This document shows, one piece after another, positions 22,076 through 33,773 of a stretch of 49,660 bases of DNA. This DNA comes from Blastomyces gilchristii SLH14081. Taxonomy: Eukaryota > Ascomycota > Eurotiomycetes > Onygenales > Ajellomycetaceae. Under the pieces are notes generated by a model that saw only the letters and a program-made list of their open reading frames with translations, was not told the DNA's origin and searched no databases. The stretch covers positions 1,255,372-1,305,031 of the forward strand of contig NW_003101666.1 of assembly GCF_000003855.2 (NCBI RefSeq), in the 5' to 3' direction. The position numbers were made by a program, and so were the translations under genes. The stretch's first letter is position 1, and each line of letters starts with the position of its first letter.

Positions 22076-25048
22076 AACCAAGTCTTAAAAAAATCTGAAA
22101 ATGAATCATTTTTGAGAGAAATGATGTGAAAAATAATCAGATTTAATTCAAGAACAGTAAAATGAGAGTAATTTCTCAGAATAAACTGTGAAAGATAATC
22201 ATTCTTTTAAAATCAAAATAAAACTAAGACTGAAGATTAAAATCAGTTCTATTCAGTTCATTCAGTGATTGCTTATATAATCAGAATTTGATAATGATTA
22301 TTAATAATGCTCATGAAATAACTAAATACATTCTTGTATAAGTTATTTTTCACTTTCTCATGAAAACTATACTTCTCTGATATACTGTGATCAGAGATAT
22401 TAAACTGTCTGATAATTTCATATTTTATAATCATAAGTTTCTTGATTATTTCTTCTTGTAATTGTTCTCAGTGATAGTGATAAATATCTCAGCTTGAGTT
22501 GAACTTTCACTTCATTCTCATCTCTGTTAATGAAATTATCAGAATATCATATATCATCAGTGCAACAGTTGAATATATACTCTTAACAATTTTTCATAAC
22601 TTTAGAATTGATTTGATGTGTAAATTCATCAAATCATCTTGAAGATAGTAGTTAAATTCAGTTTTATAAGAATATAGTTTTGCCTGATTTTCAGTTATAA
22701 TCAATATATATAAGTTCTGTTTCAAAGTTAGTATTGTAGTTCTATATGATATAAAGTGTTATTAAAGATTGTTACTTATTAGAGAATTGTATTTCACTGT
22801 CTTTATATCTTGAACATCTGCTCATTTAAATCTCTAATAGTTAGTATTGTAGTAGTCTCAGATTAATTTAATATACAAGTCTTATTTCTTCTCTGTTTAA
22901 TCTTGAGAAGTGTAGATATTAACTCAATGAGAGAGATCTAGTAAAGCTACTATAGTATAGTACTCTGTAAAAGATTTTTCAGTTTTACTGTAGTAATATA
23001 CCAGTTTATCTCTTATAGTAATAATAGTCTGTACTATAGCATTATCTCAGACTGAATTTCTTTTTAAATGATTTAACTGCTTCTTAAGATAAGTAAATAA
23101 ACTGTTATACACTTATCAGACTGACTGTAGTATTGATATATAAGTGATTAAGACTGTCTTTATTATCTTATAAAACTGAAACAGTAAATCAATTACATAT
23201 TTTAACTGAGTACACTTTATATCAGAAAGTTTTAATATCTGAATCTTTTCTCAATCAGAGTATTATACTCAATGATTAATCACTTGATACAATCAAAGAG
23301 TCTGAACAGTTATTTTATATATTGAACTTTATTATATTCTAATATTCTGTTCATATTCAGTGATGTGACTGATTTATTTATTTATTGAATATCATGAAAG
23401 TATTAATATTTATTTAGAGAAGATATAAATCATATTAACAGTGTTTCAAATCTATGATATTTAAATTATTAGTCAATCTATTCAAAATTAACAGTTGCAT
23501 TATTAAAAAGTATTATTAAAAAATAATATTAAAAAGTGTTATTAAAAATATTATCTTTTACAAAGTGAATATAAAAGTGACTTAAGTAATCACTTTTATC
23601 TCATTCTCATCTCAAGAATCAGTTATCACATTATTTATTATCTCAATGTTAAGATTCTTTATCAGTGTTTATATTACAACTTAAATCACATGAGTAATAC
23701 AGAGAATATGATCTTGTTTATCATTTCAGAAATACAAAGTTAATTTTTACTTCAAGCTCTTTATCATAGTATAGTTATTCACAGTATTATCAGTGATAAT
23801 TGTAAGAAGACTGAGACTAATATCTTAATAATTATTTTTAATCACTGTTATTAATATCTCTGCTATATAATTCTCAGTATGACTACTGATTAATGATTCA
23901 AATTCAATTAATATCTCTTAATAAGTTCAGTTCTCATCAATGTGATAACATGTAACTTTTATAAATACAAGATTGTTTATACTAGTGTATACATTCACTG
24001 TGAGAGACACTCTTCAATAATTCTTCAACTCTGATTCTAGATATTGTATATTGACTTTATAGTGTATCTTAAGATTGAACTGAAGACATGATTGATATGA
24101 AATATGAAGATTTAAATTAAGTATTTGAAGAAGTGTTCAGAATTCAGAGTTTTTAATTGATTGAAGAGAAAGATTCAGAGATATACATGTATAAAGTAAT
24201 TATTCACAGAAGTTATTAGATAAGAGTTATGAAATTAGACTACTAATATATAATTATTTTCACATAATTTTCTTCAAATTAGAAAGTTAGTATTATTAAA
24301 AATCATTATCTAATAGAGTAACTTATCAACTCAGTAGTAATTTTCTGATTATTTTTCTTTTAGTATCTGTATTCTGATAACTTCAGATATCAGAAAATTT
24401 CATCAGAGTCATGATTAGTTTATAGAAAATATTTCTGAATAAAGTTACAGTGATTATAGCAGAGAGATAACTCTTCAGTAATCTGTAATATAATCTATTA
24501 ATAATTATTTCATAGTTCATCTTAATATTTATGTTAAGTTTTTTATAAATTTCATGATCTGAAATCAGATGTGAAGAATGAAGTGATTATTTATTATAAT
24601 TGAAAGAGAGTATTCTGTATTAAATTATAAATAATATAGACTTTGTAATTCACAGTAATTTCTTAAAGAGTTTGTAAATCTTTAATAGAAGTGAAAGAAG
24701 TAAAAGAAGTGAATTCAGAAGATATAATAAAGATTTAAGAAAGATAATAATTTATTTTTAATAAAGATAATAACTGATCACTGATGTATGTAAGAAGAAT
24801 TATTATAAGAGAAAATAATCTTCTTTCTTAGCTTAGTTATAATTTTAGTACTAATTGAGATTGAATATTATCAATATGTAAAAGTAAATAAACAATCTTG
24901 ATTAATCTCTGTTATATTTCTTGAAATATATTAATATTATGAAAGAGAGTATTATCAAATTATATCATCAGATAATATCATTAAAAATATATTAATATTG
25001 TAAATATCAATGTTGAAAAAATGTTAATACTTATATATTATAGTGATT
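22076..25048. other. AT-rich region without a recognisable gene
   Basis: This is nearly 3 kb of strongly AT-rich sequence. I found no conserved motif on either strand. A short low-complexity tandem of TATTAAAAA-type units lies at about 23500-23560. The sequence may be a fully eroded element or relic DNA. Confidence 0.5.
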
Positions 25049-25060
25049 TATAAATCATGA
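25049..25060. repeat. Target-site duplication of the tRNA-headed retroposon, left
   Basis: TATAAATCATGA lies directly before the LINE-type (AAT)n tail and recurs at 31657-31668 directly beyond the tRNA-like head, 6.6 kb away. This shows that everything between, minus the later gypsy insertion, entered as one retroposed unit. Confidence 0.85.
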
Positions 25061-25379
25061 TTATTATTATTATTCTTCAATTATAGATGTATACAGTCAG
25101 AGACTATGACATCTACCTGAGAACTTTTAGTTCTCAGAGTTTTTCCTACATCTGTAAAGTTAATTATTATACATTCATCAATTTCAGATATATAAAATCA
25201 GAAAATTCCAGCTCAGAATACAAAAACTGTTTATAAATTGCAGTATCTTAACATCTTCTGATACTTTAAAATTATTTGACAATATCATGACAAAGAAAAA
25301 GAGAACACAGTCTTAAAGATAGACACATTAAATAGATAGATAGAAAGAAATTGAAAGAAAAAGATAAAGTAAAGAGAGA
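25061..25379 (-). repeat. LINE-derived 3' tail of the retroposon
   Basis: This segment matches 949-1290 of LINE copy 1, including both 3' stem-loops and the (AAT)n end. The match stops at about 25379. Confidence 0.88.
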
Positions 25380-25594
25380 TCTACAGAACAAGATCTGTGC
25401 AGTTTACATCTTAAGCTATATATATATTTTAACACTCTATATAACTGACTGCTGTCTCTGTTCTCTCAGGCCTGCTTCAGAGGTTATCATTCTCTTTAAA
25501 GAGCCGCCGCCCAGCTAGCTTCTGTAACTAGCTTACTCATAAGTGAGATTCTCACTAAGAATAACATCAGAGCTACTCAATTCTAGTTACGTCT

Positions 25595-25599
25595 CTAAT
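25595..25599. repeat. Target-site duplication of gypsy element B, left
   Basis: CTAAT lies here and at 31122-31126, immediately outside the two LTRs. Confidence 0.9.
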
Positions 25600-25870
25600 T
25601 GTGACGGGCTGCGCCCGATCAATTATATAGACTATTCCATTACACTCCATAGATTCTTCCATTCCCGATCGCCGATCCTCGGCCGCTACGAACGCGCGTA
25701 TATTCTTCCGCCCCGAAGCTCCACTGTGTACACCATCACATACACATATAAATATTCACCTTGATCACTGATTCTCACACTTTCTCTTTCTTTCCTTCTT
25801 TAACATTTTTATCTTTGTTATATAAGACCTATCAATATTATATCAATCTATTCAGTGTAGGCCTCTTACA
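25600..25870 (+). repeat. 5' LTR of element B
   Basis: This LTR is 271 bp, TGTGACGGGC to CCTCTTACA. It differs from the 3' LTR (30851-31121) by scattered substitutions, which in the portion I compared are all C/T or G/A. Confidence 0.93.
25747..25754 (+). promoter_or_regulatory. Putative TATA box in the family LTR
   Basis: TATAAATA occurs at the same LTR position in the B 3' LTR (30998-31005), the D 5' LTR (39655-39662) and the D 3' LTR (45043-45050), although the surrounding bases vary. It is the likely core promoter of the element. Confidence 0.5.
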
Positions 25871-26167
25871 CTATAAAAATGTTCATTGTCTTCTCATTAG
25901 AAATGATTATTCATCAAGAGATATTCAAACATGTAACAACATGTAAGAAATAGAGAAACAGTCAAACAGTTAAGTGAACACTGAGTTCTTAGATAGAAGC
26001 TTGCTCACCAGTCACTCTGACTCTGTAACAAGATCTTATAAAGAGAATAAGATCTTATAAGAGAATATCAGTGAAAGATCTGAGAGTTCTGACACTCAGA
26101 TGTATAAGAATATGATTACACTTCTTCAGATTTCACAGATATCTCACATCTGATAATTGATATAACC

Positions 26168-27311
26168 ATGTCTAATAATAATATGAAACTCTCAAACACA
26201 AGCATAGATGTGATGTCACAGTAACTCTGAGCAATGTTGAAATTACAATAACAATAAATAGCTGATATACATGCAACTCAACAACTTCAATATAAAGAGA
26301 TTCAACAATTAATTCATACAATTTCAATATCTACAGAATTGAATATAAAAGCACTGAAAGAATGCTTAAATGCTCTCACATATTTTAATACTTCTAATCT
26401 CACTCTCTACTCATCATGAAGAATGAAAATGCTTATGAAACTGAGTGTAGATGAAGATTTCATCAGTTTGTTAATCAATCAAGATTAATATATCAATGAA
26501 CAATTGAAAGATTACATGAAACAGAAGTTCTATTTATGAATGAAAGCATGTGAATCAGTGTTATAAATGTCTAACAATATCATGAGATATCTTGATATTC
26601 TGTTCTGAGACACTGTCATGCAACAGAAAGCATTAGATTGATTACAGAGTATTTAACAGAGAAACACTTCTCTTATAACATTTATCTCTGACTTCAACAT
26701 CAAGATTCTAGAAGTAGATAATCAATCTTGAGAGAATGAAATAAAGATTAGCATGCTCAAAAAGACATTGACTTTCAAACTCTTACAGACTCTTATAAGT
26801 GTAGATGAAGACCAGACTTATGAAGACTTCTGTACACAGCTCTGAACATTAAATGATCATCTTATCAAGCTTAAGAGTATACAGAACAGTGACAGAAGAT
26901 GTTACATCTCAGTCACTTATACATCTGCATAGAAGAACAATGATGCAGAGGTCATGAACTGAATAGATTCAAATGTCTATGTATAAGCAAGAGTTTCTGT
27001 TGTTCAAACAGACTTCTGAGTCCCTGAGATCACTTTCTGAAGAAGTCACTAATTAATATCAACATAAAGTGTGTATCAACTGTAATTAATCAGAACATAT
27101 TACTTTCAACTGCTGATCAATCTATGTGTCTTCATACTTGAGAGAAAGATCAGTGTCTGTCTGCATCAATCATGTTATATTAGAGAAAGATTCAGAGAAT
27201 AACTATGAGAATGTCTCAGTGAAACAGAAAAAAGATTAGGTTCTGTTCAAATTTGTAAATAGAAGCTTGAAGAGATCAGATGATAATAATTTAAAGAGAA
27301 GATAATAATGA
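26168..27311 (+). pseudogene. Gag of element B, RIP-damaged
   Basis: This frame encodes the structural protein of the virus-like particle. It starts MSNNNMKLS and has a capsid-like helical region, with VDEDQTYEDFCTQL near 26800. A zinc knuckle CINCN-SEH-ITFNC begins at 27072. A one-base insertion near 27040 shifts the knuckle relative to the start. Element D lacks that insertion but has one upstream. The ancestral stop is the TGA at 27309-27311, which overlaps the pol ATG. Stops are mainly TGA at Trp and TAA at Gln positions. Confidence 0.82.
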
Positions 27312-30300
27312 ATACAATTCTTGTATCTACTGTGATTGATAATATATATAATATGAAAGTTATGATAGACAGTGATCTATATTACTATGCAATGATAAAA
27401 TCTTCAGTTATAAGATATTATAATCTTCAGTGTATCTCTTTATCAAAATTCTGACTTCTCACAGAATTTAATGATCTGAAAGATGTTTGTATCTGTTACA
27501 TAATAAAACTAAACATAGATGTGAGAGAATATCAATGTAAAGATGTCTATATATATAAAGTTAATAATCTCAATTATAATCTTATATTAGAACTTGACTG
27601 ACTATCTGAATAAGGCATCTTACTGAATGCTTGAAACAGAAGCTTGATATTCTCTAATGATGTTAGAATTCATGAAGATGATATTCACAAGACTATAGAT
27701 CTTACACAGATCTCTGTCAATACTTACAAAATACTCTGAAAAAGAAGTCATCATCAAAATCACTGATAGAGTCACTGACAAGTTCACTGATAGCAGAACT
27801 ATATATCAATCTATTTCATCAGTCTGATCAATATCAAAAAAACTCTAGAAAAGTTATTCTGTGTTATAATAACAGATTCTTATACAACACTTTCTCAATA
27901 ATATCATGAATATCTAGATATCTTCTGATAAGATAATATTATAAATATATCTCTCTTACAAGATTCTGAAGTGAATCACAGTATTAAGTTAGAGAAAAAG
28001 AATGATAAGAACTCTGAACTGTTATAAGGCCCTCTTTATAATATATTCTGAGATGAACTTCTTCTTCTTCAAAAGACACTCAATGATCTGTTGAATAAAG
28101 AATTCATATATATTAGTAACTCTTTCATCACAGTCTCTATTCTCTTTGCAAAGAAATCAGATAAAGAACTCTGATTCTGTGTGAACTACTGAGATCTGAA
28201 CAGATTGATAAAGAAAGATTAATATTTCTTATCTCTCATCAATGAAACTCTAGCACAGATCAGATAAGCTCAATGATTTACAAAGCTAGATATCATTATC
28301 ATATTTCATAAGATTCATATCACTGAAGAAGATGAATGACTTACAGTATTCTGAACATGTTATAATCTCTTTAAATGAATAGTCACACTCTTTGAGCTGA
28401 CTAACACTCTCAGTATATTTCAGAAGTATATTAACTGAGTACTCTGAGATTTTCTTAATAAGTTTATATCTACTTATCTAGATAACATTCTCATCTTTAC
28501 TGATAAATTCAGAAAAGAATATTAAGAACATGTGTAAAAGATATTACAATAGCTACAAGAAGCAGAACTATTGATAGATATTGATAAGTATGATTTTAAA
28601 GTCAAGAGTATTAAGTATCTGAGTTTTATTATAGAAGCTGATAAGGAGATTCAAATGAATTCTGAGAAAGTCTTCATCATTCTTGAATGAGAAGCTTCAT
28701 ATACTGTGAAAGATGTATAAAGCTTCATCAGATTTACTAACTTCTATCAGCAATTTATATAAAACTTCTCAGATATTATAAGATCACTTACAGACCTCAC
28801 TAAGAAAGACTCAGTATTTCAATAATTAGTGAATGTTAAAGCTGTATTTATACAGATAAAGAAGATATTCATTAATATCTCTTTACTGATAATATTTAAT
28901 TCTGATTATAAGACAGTTATTGAAGCTGATTTCTCTGACTATATAATAGAAGAAGTGATATTATAATATAATGATGAAGATGTTCTACAACTGTATATCT
29001 TCATATCTAAGAAACTAAGTCTCACTGAATGCAACTATAAGATCTATGATAAGAAACTTCTCACAATTATACACTGTTTAGAAGAATGAGACTCTGAACT
29101 CTAAAGTATCTCTGAATTTGAGATAGTCATAGATTATAAGAATCTTAAATACTTTATAACTATCTATAAACTTACTGAATAACAGATATAATAATCTGAG
29201 TTCTTAAGCTGTTTTCATTTTATAATACACTATCATTCTTATAGTCAGAACTCAATAACAGATGCCCTCTTATAATAAGAGCAGAATATATCATTCAATG
29301 TAATAGATACTCACTGAATGAACTGAGAGCATCAGCTCTTGAATCTGAAGATACTAGTTGATCAAGATGAAACAGCTTATAATACTATACATACTTCTCT
29401 GATTAGAACTGTCACTGATATCTCAACTTCTTCTGAACCTATATTAGATAAGCTATGACATATAACAGCTCAAACTAATGAACTTCTTCAAGCACTCACT
29501 GAAGCAGTATAATAAGAAGCACTCTGATTTCTCTCAGAATTATGTGTAAGAATTGACATCTCAGAATATTCAATTAATGATAATAATACTCTATAATTTC
29601 ATGAATGATGCTGAGTCTCTCACTCTGAATTCTTACACATCTGAATAATGCAAGAGATGCATGATTAATATATAACTGATTATTCAGACTATGAACAACT
29701 ATATAGAATGATCTTCTGAGAGTTCTATTAATCTGAGATATTAAACAGTATCAGATACTTTGTCTGAAACTGTAACTAATATTCTTCTGTTATCTTATAA
29801 AAGAACTGTAGAAAAGATCTACTGAAATCACTTAATATTTCTGATAGAATCTGATAAGATATAGTAATTGACTTTGCTATTAATCTATCTGAGAGTAAGA
29901 GTTATAGAAACATTCTGATCATTGTAAATTGATTAAGCAAAGATGTAATACTAAAATCTTGTAATAAGATAAATACTGAATAAGTTACTGAAGCTTTTCT
30001 ACAGAGTCTATTCTATCAGAGATATGAATTACTGAGATTCATAGTATCAGATCAGAGTTATCAATTTGTGAGTGCTCTCTGAACTAGAATCTATCAAGTT
30101 CTCAAGATTATACATTATCTGTTAACTGTCTATCACCTCAAAACTGATAATGCATCAAAACAGATAATTCAGACTGTAAAGAATTATCTTCATAAGTTCT
30201 GTAATCACTTATAAGATAATTGACATGATCTTCTCTCACATGCAGAGATTACTATCAATGATTGAGATGCTATTTTAACAGATATAAGCTCATTCTTTCT

Positions 30301-30850
30301 TATACATGAATACTACATGAAAGCGTTGAATCTTCTAGAGATCACACAGTTCTCACTGAATCTCTGCAGTCTGATTCAGATCATCAACAATATAGTAATG
30401 AAGCTTTGAGATGCCTGTGATTGAGCAGAGGCCTCTATGACAACTGTGAAACAAGATCAAGAGAATCAAATCAATGTTCACTGAGACTCTGCCAAACAAT
30501 ATAAGATAGGAGATCTGATATGGTTGAATCTTAAGAACATACAAACCACATGTCCATCTCATACGCTAGATTACCGCCACGCCAGGTATAAAGTGATAGA
30601 AGTCCTAGGTAGCCACAACTACCGCCTTGACACACTATCAGGGATCCATGATTCACCAGGCATCATAGAAGAAGATAATGAGCTTGAGTGAGAGATTGAG
30701 AATATCCTCGATGAGAGACCCTGCGGCCGCGGCCAGCAATATCTTGTGAAATGAGTCAGCTATGATCAACTGACCTGGACTCCGAGTTCCGCGTTATCTG
30801 AAACAGCAGCCCTTGACTGATGGGAACTGCTTCTGGAAGGGGGGGGCTAA
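27308..30850 (+). pseudogene. Pol of element B (protease, RT, RNase H, integrase, chromodomain), RIP-damaged
   Basis: This is one frame of 1,180 codons from ATG 27308, in the -1 frame relative to gag, to TAA 30848-30850 directly at the LTR. The protease has DSD for DSG (about residue 20). The RT shows LTNTLSIFQKYIN and a catalytic box changed from YLDD to YLDN (near 28465). RNase H lies at about 28850-29150. The integrase starts with DFAINL (about 29870) and keeps the second Asp (IVSDQSYQFV), but the third acidic residue is now Lys (TDNASKQIIQ). The C-terminus is a chromodomain (30662-30840: ENILDERPCGRGQQYLVK, then WTPSSALSETAALD). Only this last part is lightly mutated. The chromodomain probably directed integration to methylated-histone chromatin; that is known for other chromoviruses and inferred here. 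Confidence 0.92.
30835..30846 (+). other. Polypurine tract of element B
   Basis: GGAAGGGGGGGG precedes the 3' LTR and lies inside the last pol codons. It is the plus-strand primer site. In D and E the same position reads as a GA-rich run. Confidence 0.8.
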
Positions 30851-31121
30851 TGTGGCGGGCTGCGCCCGATCAATTATATAGACTGTTCCATTACACTTCA
30901 TAGATTCTTCCATTCCCGATCACTGATCCTCGGCTGCTACAAACACGCGTATATTCTTCCGCCCTGAAGCTCCACCGTGTACATCATCACATATGCATAT
31001 AAATATCCATCTTGATCACTGATTCTCACACTTTCTCTTTCTTTCCTTCTTTAACATTTTTATCTTTGTTATATAAGACCTATCAATATTATACCGATCT
31101 ATTCGGCGTAGGCCTCTTACA
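30851..31121 (+). repeat. 3' LTR of element B
   Basis: This LTR is 271 bp, TGTGGCGGGC to CCTCTTACA, collinear with 25600-25870. Confidence 0.93.
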
Positions 31122-31126
31122 CTAAT
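31122..31126. repeat. Target-site duplication of gypsy element B, right
   Basis: Second CTAAT, after which the retroposon body resumes. Confidence 0.9.
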
Positions 31127-31323
31127 CTTCTAACTGTCAATCTCAGCATTTCAGTCTATCAATTGACTGTCATGATCTTGCTTGCACTAATCATCTATTA
31201 AGAGTACCTAGATCTTATCTTATCTAGATTCTTACTAGACCTGAGGTGTTCTAATCAGATAGTTTTTAAATGTTGATTCTCTGAAAGTGAGTGTCTAGAG
31301 TGAGAGAGATGAGATCTGATTAT

Positions 31324-31488
31324 TTAAGCTTGATAATAATTCACTATTCTGTAGATACTCTAAATCTCAATCACTCTAGTACTGATCTAACTTGAAGTAC
31401 TTGAAGAGCTGTTAATACTAAGATCAGTAAGAATTAGTGTCTGAGAACCTCTGAGATAGACATCTTAAGCTTGATAATAATTCACTAT
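31324..31488. repeat. 24-bp direct repeat in the retroposon body
   Basis: An identical 24-base word beginning TTAAGCTTGATAATAA lies at 31324-31347 and at 31465-31488, a spacing of 141 bp. The sequence between is not obviously duplicated. It could be the trace of a small insertion with its own target duplication. Confidence 0.75.
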
Positions 31489-31556
31489 AGTACACTCAGA
31501 GGCCCTCAGTACTGTTTTATGACTTAACAGTAGAAGCTGTGATTAAGATGACTCTT

Positions 31557-31656
31557 GCAGGGTTCAAACCTGCCCTCTCTTAGCATTTATTCCCCGGGGG
31601 GAAGGCCGCTAATTAAGGCTCCATGATAGTGTAGTTAACCACTACGCCACCGGGCC
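31557..31656 (-). promoter_or_regulatory. tRNA-like head with pol III A and B boxes
   Basis: On the minus strand, box A TGGCGTAGTGG lies at 31649-31639 and box B GGTTTGAACCC at 31570-31560 within a perfect T-arm (GCAGG/CCTGC stem). The seven leading bases (GGCCCGG) find no pairing partner after the T-arm, so it is not a functional tRNA. It is tRNA-derived and is the expected internal promoter of the retroposon. Confidence 0.8.
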
Positions 31657-31668
31657 TATAAATCATGA
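31657..31668. repeat. Target-site duplication of the tRNA-headed retroposon, right
   Basis: TATAAATCATGA, identical to 25049-25060. Confidence 0.85.
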
Positions 31669-31675
31669 TAGTTAA

Positions 31676-31695
31676 ATATATATATATATATATAT
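31676..31695. repeat. (TA)n microsatellite
   Basis: About ten TA units directly after the retroposon flank. Confidence 0.9.
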
Positions 31696-31829
31696 TATTC
31701 CTGACTTGATTACAACTTGTACAATAATTTTTGAAAACTCAAAATTAATTTAATTATTAATAATTATAAACTTATAACTAATTAATATAAAAAGAAAAAA
31801 ACTTTTTCTATATATTATCTTTCTTCTCT

Positions 31830-32640
31830 TTCTCATTCTTCTTATTATTCTTTATAATTTATTTTTTATTCTTCTTCTTCTTCTTCTTCTTCTTATCTGA
31901 GATAATAATCATCTTAAAATCTCTTTCTGCTGCCTTCTCAGAAAAGAGTTTCTACTGCTTCTTCTCAGTCAGATTAATCTGTATCTTAAAATTCTGCATT
32001 TTCTGTCTCAGATTTCATCTCAGTGATAAGCAGATTAGTATACTTAGAGAGTAGAACTGTCTTTTCAATATTCTGAATTATGAAGTGCATTCAAGATCTG
32101 TATAAGATCTTAATTTTCTTCTTCTCTGCCAGCTTCTGCTAATCAATTAGAGAATAGAAGTATTATCAAAAATCATTATCTCTTAATAAATAAAAAACTT
32201 ATCAGTTTTAACTTCTTTGTCTCTTATTTTAACACTCTCTTAATCTTCTTCTATTATTACTTATTTATAGTAATACTCTTCTTCTCTCTCTCTCTCTTTA
32301 TCTTAATCTTAAATCATTCTCAGAACTTCTTCTAATCTTATTACTACTGTATAAGACTATTCACTATCTTCTTCTTTAATCTCTCATAGACAGTGTTATC
32401 TGTATTATTTCTATACTTAGTTCAGTCTAAATCTATTAGAAGTATTACTTAAAATCATTATCATTCTACTTTCTTACAGAGTCTCTTCAGATATTATAAT
32501 ATATCTTACAATTTATCTTCTCTTACTTAAATATCTTCTTCTTCTCTTTCTTTAATCTGTGATAGTGCTTACATATCTTGATAATCTGCAGAACTGCAGA
32601 ATATTTGAAGAGAGATAATATAATTAATTTCAGTGAGTGT
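31830..32640 (-). pseudogene. Decayed lysine/glutamine-rich coding sequence of unknown family
   Basis: On the minus strand, long stretches read as protein if TAA/TAG are taken as Gln and TGA as Trp. Examples are LAEKKKIKILYRS near 32130 and KTVLLSKYTNLLITEMKSE near 32060. The Glu run near 31880 corresponds to a CTT/GAA triplet repeat. Upstream (32590-32330) another frame reads with many Lys and Gln residues. At least two frame changes separate the parts. The composition is charged and low-complexity. I do not recognise a transposon or host family. It lies between the tRNA-headed retroposon and LINE copy 2. Confidence 0.45.
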
Positions 32641-32689
32641 TAAAGAGAGATAAAGGCAGAGAAGATAGTTAGAAATAATATAATAATGA

Positions 32690-32790
32690 TAATAATAGTG
32701 ATGATGATAATGATAATAATAATAATAATAGTGATAATAATAATAATAATGATAATAATGATGATGATAATGATGATAATAATGATGAAA
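32690..32790 (+). repeat. Imperfect GAT/AAT triplet repeat
   Basis: About 100 bp of mixed GAT, AAT and AGT triplets. In one plus-strand frame it would encode an Asp/Asn tract and continue open for about 50 codons (EKKSVLKYITDISTIKRLKE...). It could be the acidic tail of a decayed protein or simply a microsatellite. Confidence 0.8.
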
Positions 32791-33692
32791 AAAAGAGTGT
32801 ATTGAAATATATTACTGACATATCAACTATAAAGAGACTTAAAGAAAATATTAATAGCTTTCAGAGATGTATAGAAACAGCTACAGTATTATATAGTAAT
32901 ATTATCTTCATTCAATACATATACTATTGATATTCTTTGTATACAGTTATTATATAATCTGTATCAGAGATACATGCAGAAAACAGATCTTTATTACTAG
33001 AGTAAATAATTACAGTAATTCTCTGCTTTTATATTATAAAAATAAGTTATTCTCATTTCTTTCTTCTCTCTTTTCTCTTCTTCAATCAATCACTAATTTC
33101 AAGCTGGTATGAAAACTATTAAAACACTCTCAGAAACTCTCAAATTGAAGAGTATAGACTAATTAAATTTTAAATACAGAAGAAATTAAATTATCTTCTA
33201 CAGATTCAATTACTCATTCTCTTATAAATAAAACAGCAGTTATATCTCTTCTCTCTCTCAATTAAATGAAACATGGCCTGTGAAAAGTGAGTATCATGTC
33301 AGGCTATAATAATTAACATAGTCTCAGCACACAAAGCTGTATATGCGCAGCATGTGCTGAACTGAAAGACTGTATGAGCTGCAAATCAGCAGCAGCATCT
33401 CAGAGAGAGTCATACAGCATGAGAAAGCTGCAATTCTCAGTCATATATGCAGAGAGTGAATCACTGCAGTAAGTGTATATGCATTGAAGTAATACTTTGT
33501 AATAACACTCAGTCTCTGATATTATGAAAATAGAGTCTCTCTGTGAGATCTGTTTTTATCAGAAGTTAGAAGATCTTATATTCTCTAAGATCATCTTCAC
33601 ATTTCTTATTCATAAAATCAATGAGAGAAATCATTGATTTCAGTATTCTACTCTTGATGTCATTTAAGTGATAGCAGAGTTCACCCTGACTA
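32791..33692. other. AT-rich region, no gene recognised
   Basis: This stretch contains the 61-codon open frame 32927-33112, which has no motif and looks accidental. A patch at about 33270-33480 is richer in GC and CAG/CTG words than its surroundings but has no recognisable product. Confidence 0.45.
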
Positions 33693-33773
33693 GACTGGCC
33701 GCCGGGACCATGAATTTCACGTTTGATCCCATTTGATCTGATCTCATACATTTCTTGGCGTGAATCCCGCTGG
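33693..33773. repeat. 81-bp unit, third copy, lightly mutated
   Basis: This starts GACTGGCCGCCGGGACC, and a new unit (GACTGGCC) begins exactly 81 bp later before breaking off. It is the same repeat as 21914-22075 but with GC content preserved, so it is the best guide to the original sequence. Confidence 0.8.

Larger units (their letters stand above)
25600..31121 (+). mobile_element. Complete Ty3/gypsy chromodomain retrotransposon, element B
   Basis: This 5,522-bp element has 271-bp LTRs at both ends and a 5-bp TSD (CTAAT). It carries gag, then pol in the -1 frame, with a chromodomain at the pol C-terminus, which places it among the chromoviruses. It is the best reference copy of the family: its 3' 600 bp and both LTRs keep near-normal GC content, while gag and most of pol are strongly converted. 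It sits inside the tRNA-headed retroposon and is therefore younger. Confidence 0.95.
25061..31656 (-). mobile_element. tRNA-headed retroposon with a LINE 3' tail, split by gypsy element B
   Basis: Read on the minus strand, the unit starts at 31656 with a tRNA-like pol III head. It continues through an anonymous body (31556-31127, then 25599-25380) and ends in about 320 bp nearly identical to the LINE 3' end with (AAT)n (25379-25061). A perfect 12-bp TSD (TATAAATCATGA) flanks it. Removing element B and one copy of its 5-bp TSD leaves a unit of about 1,069 bp. This is the design of a SINE that borrows its partner LINE tail, but the length is large for a SINE. The alternative is a chimeric retrocopy made by template switching from LINE RNA to a tRNA-like RNA. 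Confidence 0.82.

Noticed and set aside
23503..23560. Autonomous replication or centromere-type repeat
   Set aside because: Only a short AT-rich tandem. Nothing else in the sequence supports such a role.
25543..25764. Open frames over the 5' LTR of element B (also 25761-25946)
   Set aside because: They lie in LTR sequence, cross the LTR border, and have no counterpart in the other LTRs.
31557..31656. A functional tRNA gene on the minus strand
   Set aside because: The T-arm is perfect, but the acceptor 5' strand has no partner and the segment is the head of a retroposon.
32690..32790. A CRISPR-like or structured repeat array
   Set aside because: It is a simple triplet repeat without spacers.
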